Source: Bacteroidales bacterium UBA3289
Lineage (GTDB): Bacteria > Bacteroidota > Bacteroidia > Bacteroidales > UBA932
Reading direction: 5' to 3'
Assembly: GCA_002361625.1 (NCBI GenBank)
Contig: DETL01000020.1
Coordinates: 3,796-54,113, forward strand
DNA: 50,318 nucleotides
Within the stretch, counting starts at the first letter, position 1, and every line of letters begins with the position of its first letter. Position numbers and translations under genes: made by a program. Of the stretch, positions 49,771 to 50,318 are shown piece by piece. A model generated the notes under the pieces. It saw only the letters and a list, made by a program, of their open reading frames with translations, was not told where the DNA came from and did not search any database.

Positions 49771-50318
49771 ATGAAAGATTCCATCATCATCCTCTGCGGA
49801 GGCGGCCCGGCTCCGGGCATGAACACGGTCGTGATGTCCGTGGCGAAGACATTCCTGTCCAACGGTTACCGGGTGATCGGCCTGCACGGCGGTTACAGCG
49901 GTCTCTTCTCGAAGACCCCGCGCACCGAGGACATCGACTTCTTCAAGGCCGACGCCTACTTCAACCGGGGCGGCAGCTATCTGCAGATGAGCCGTTTCAA
50001 GCCCACCGACAAGGATTTCGAAGAGAACTTCAACCTCTCCCTGTTCCAGGACAACAACATCAAGCTCCTCGTGACCGTGGGTGGTGACGACACCGCTTCC
50101 ACCGCGAACCGCATCGCCAAGTTCCTGGCCGCGAAGCAGTATCCGATCGCAAACATCCACGTGCCCAAGACCATCGACAACGACCTTCCGCTGCCGAACA
50201 ACGCCCCGACCTTCGGATTCAACTCCGCGAAGGACGAAGGCGCGCATCTGGCCCGCACCGTCTATGAGGATGCCCGCACCAGTGGCAACTGGCTTATCAT
50301 CAGCGCCATGGGCCGCAG
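49771..50318 (+). CDS. pfkA: 6-phosphofructokinase, PPi-type signature (partial)
   Basis: The first 182 codons are present; the gene runs off the window. Motifs are CGGGPAPGMN (phosphate loop), GGYSGLF, GGDDTAS near 109 and PKTIDNDLP near 130. ATP-dependent enzymes carry Gly at the second Asp of GGDD; Asp there, together with the Lys of PKTIDND, marks the pyrophosphate-using class. The enzyme phosphorylates fructose-6-phosphate in glycolysis and may run in both directions. It has its own promoter. Confidence 0.9.
   Translation, partial: MKDSIIILCGGGPAPGMNTVVMSVAKTFLSNGYRVIGLHGGYSGLFSKTPRTEDIDFFKADAYFNRGGSYLQMSRFKPTDKDFEENFNLSLFQDNNIKLLVTVGGDDTASTANRIAKFLAAKQYPIANIHVPKTIDNDLPLPNNAPTFGFNSAKDEGAHLARTVYEDARTSGNWLIISAMGR

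Overview
The window is a piece of a Bacteroidota chromosome, most likely order Bacteroidales. Evidence for this: many promoters of the Bacteroidota type (a TAnnTTTG -7 box, for example at 27756, 33537, 47709 and 49725), a Rho factor with a long disordered insertion, a PorT-like barrel protein, a Big_5 lipoprotein, an LptD-like OstA protein, a PPi-type phosphofructokinase, and a DUF6043-like gene. I cannot name a genus.

Layout. (1) 1-21.5 kb is an accessory region. It starts with the tail of an unknown gene and an isoprenylcysteine-methyltransferase-like membrane enzyme. An IS110/IS1111-family recombinase follows, with a strongly structured, bridge-RNA-like segment downstream. Next come about 1.2 kb of non-coding DNA full of palindromes, an AlbA_2/ATPase regulator-like gene, a DUF6043-like gene interrupted by an in-frame TAA, and a tight four-gene operon: SNF2-type helicase, beta-class DNA methyltransferase, SIR2-like protein, type III Res-like helicase-nuclease. 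A second cluster of likely defence genes comes after it: a P-loop ATPase with a DUF234-type nuclease-like end, an Abi-alpha-like protein, an XRE regulator with an HNH protein, and an AT-rich DUF6602-like nuclease-fold protein. The region ends at the 3' end of mnmE, where a dense set of short repeats looks like a recombination site.

(2) 21.5-50.3 kb is core genome. mnmE and rho form one operon, downstream of an lptD-like gene on the same strand. lptD is divergent from an N-acetylmuramoyl-L-alanine amidase. Then come dnaA, pepD, rpe, the divergent pair birA/rsfS, and rsfS-ftsH-cdsA-psd. A tight seven-gene minus-strand operon follows: ligA-yihY-relA/spoT-Big_5 lipoprotein-PorT-like-ispG-esterase. 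Last are a membrane sensor PP2C/SpoIIE phosphatase and the start of pfkA.

The best candidate for an undescribed system is the four-gene operon at 6831-15376. It joins a type III-like Mod/Res pair to an SNF2 helicase and to a SIR2-like protein whose usual catalytic His is Asn. Its promoter region carries nested palindromes. The second most interesting object is the structured RNA candidate after the IS110-family gene (2067-2215, closed by a 16-bp stem). No tRNA, rRNA or CRISPR array was seen. All functions are assigned by reading motifs, not by database search.
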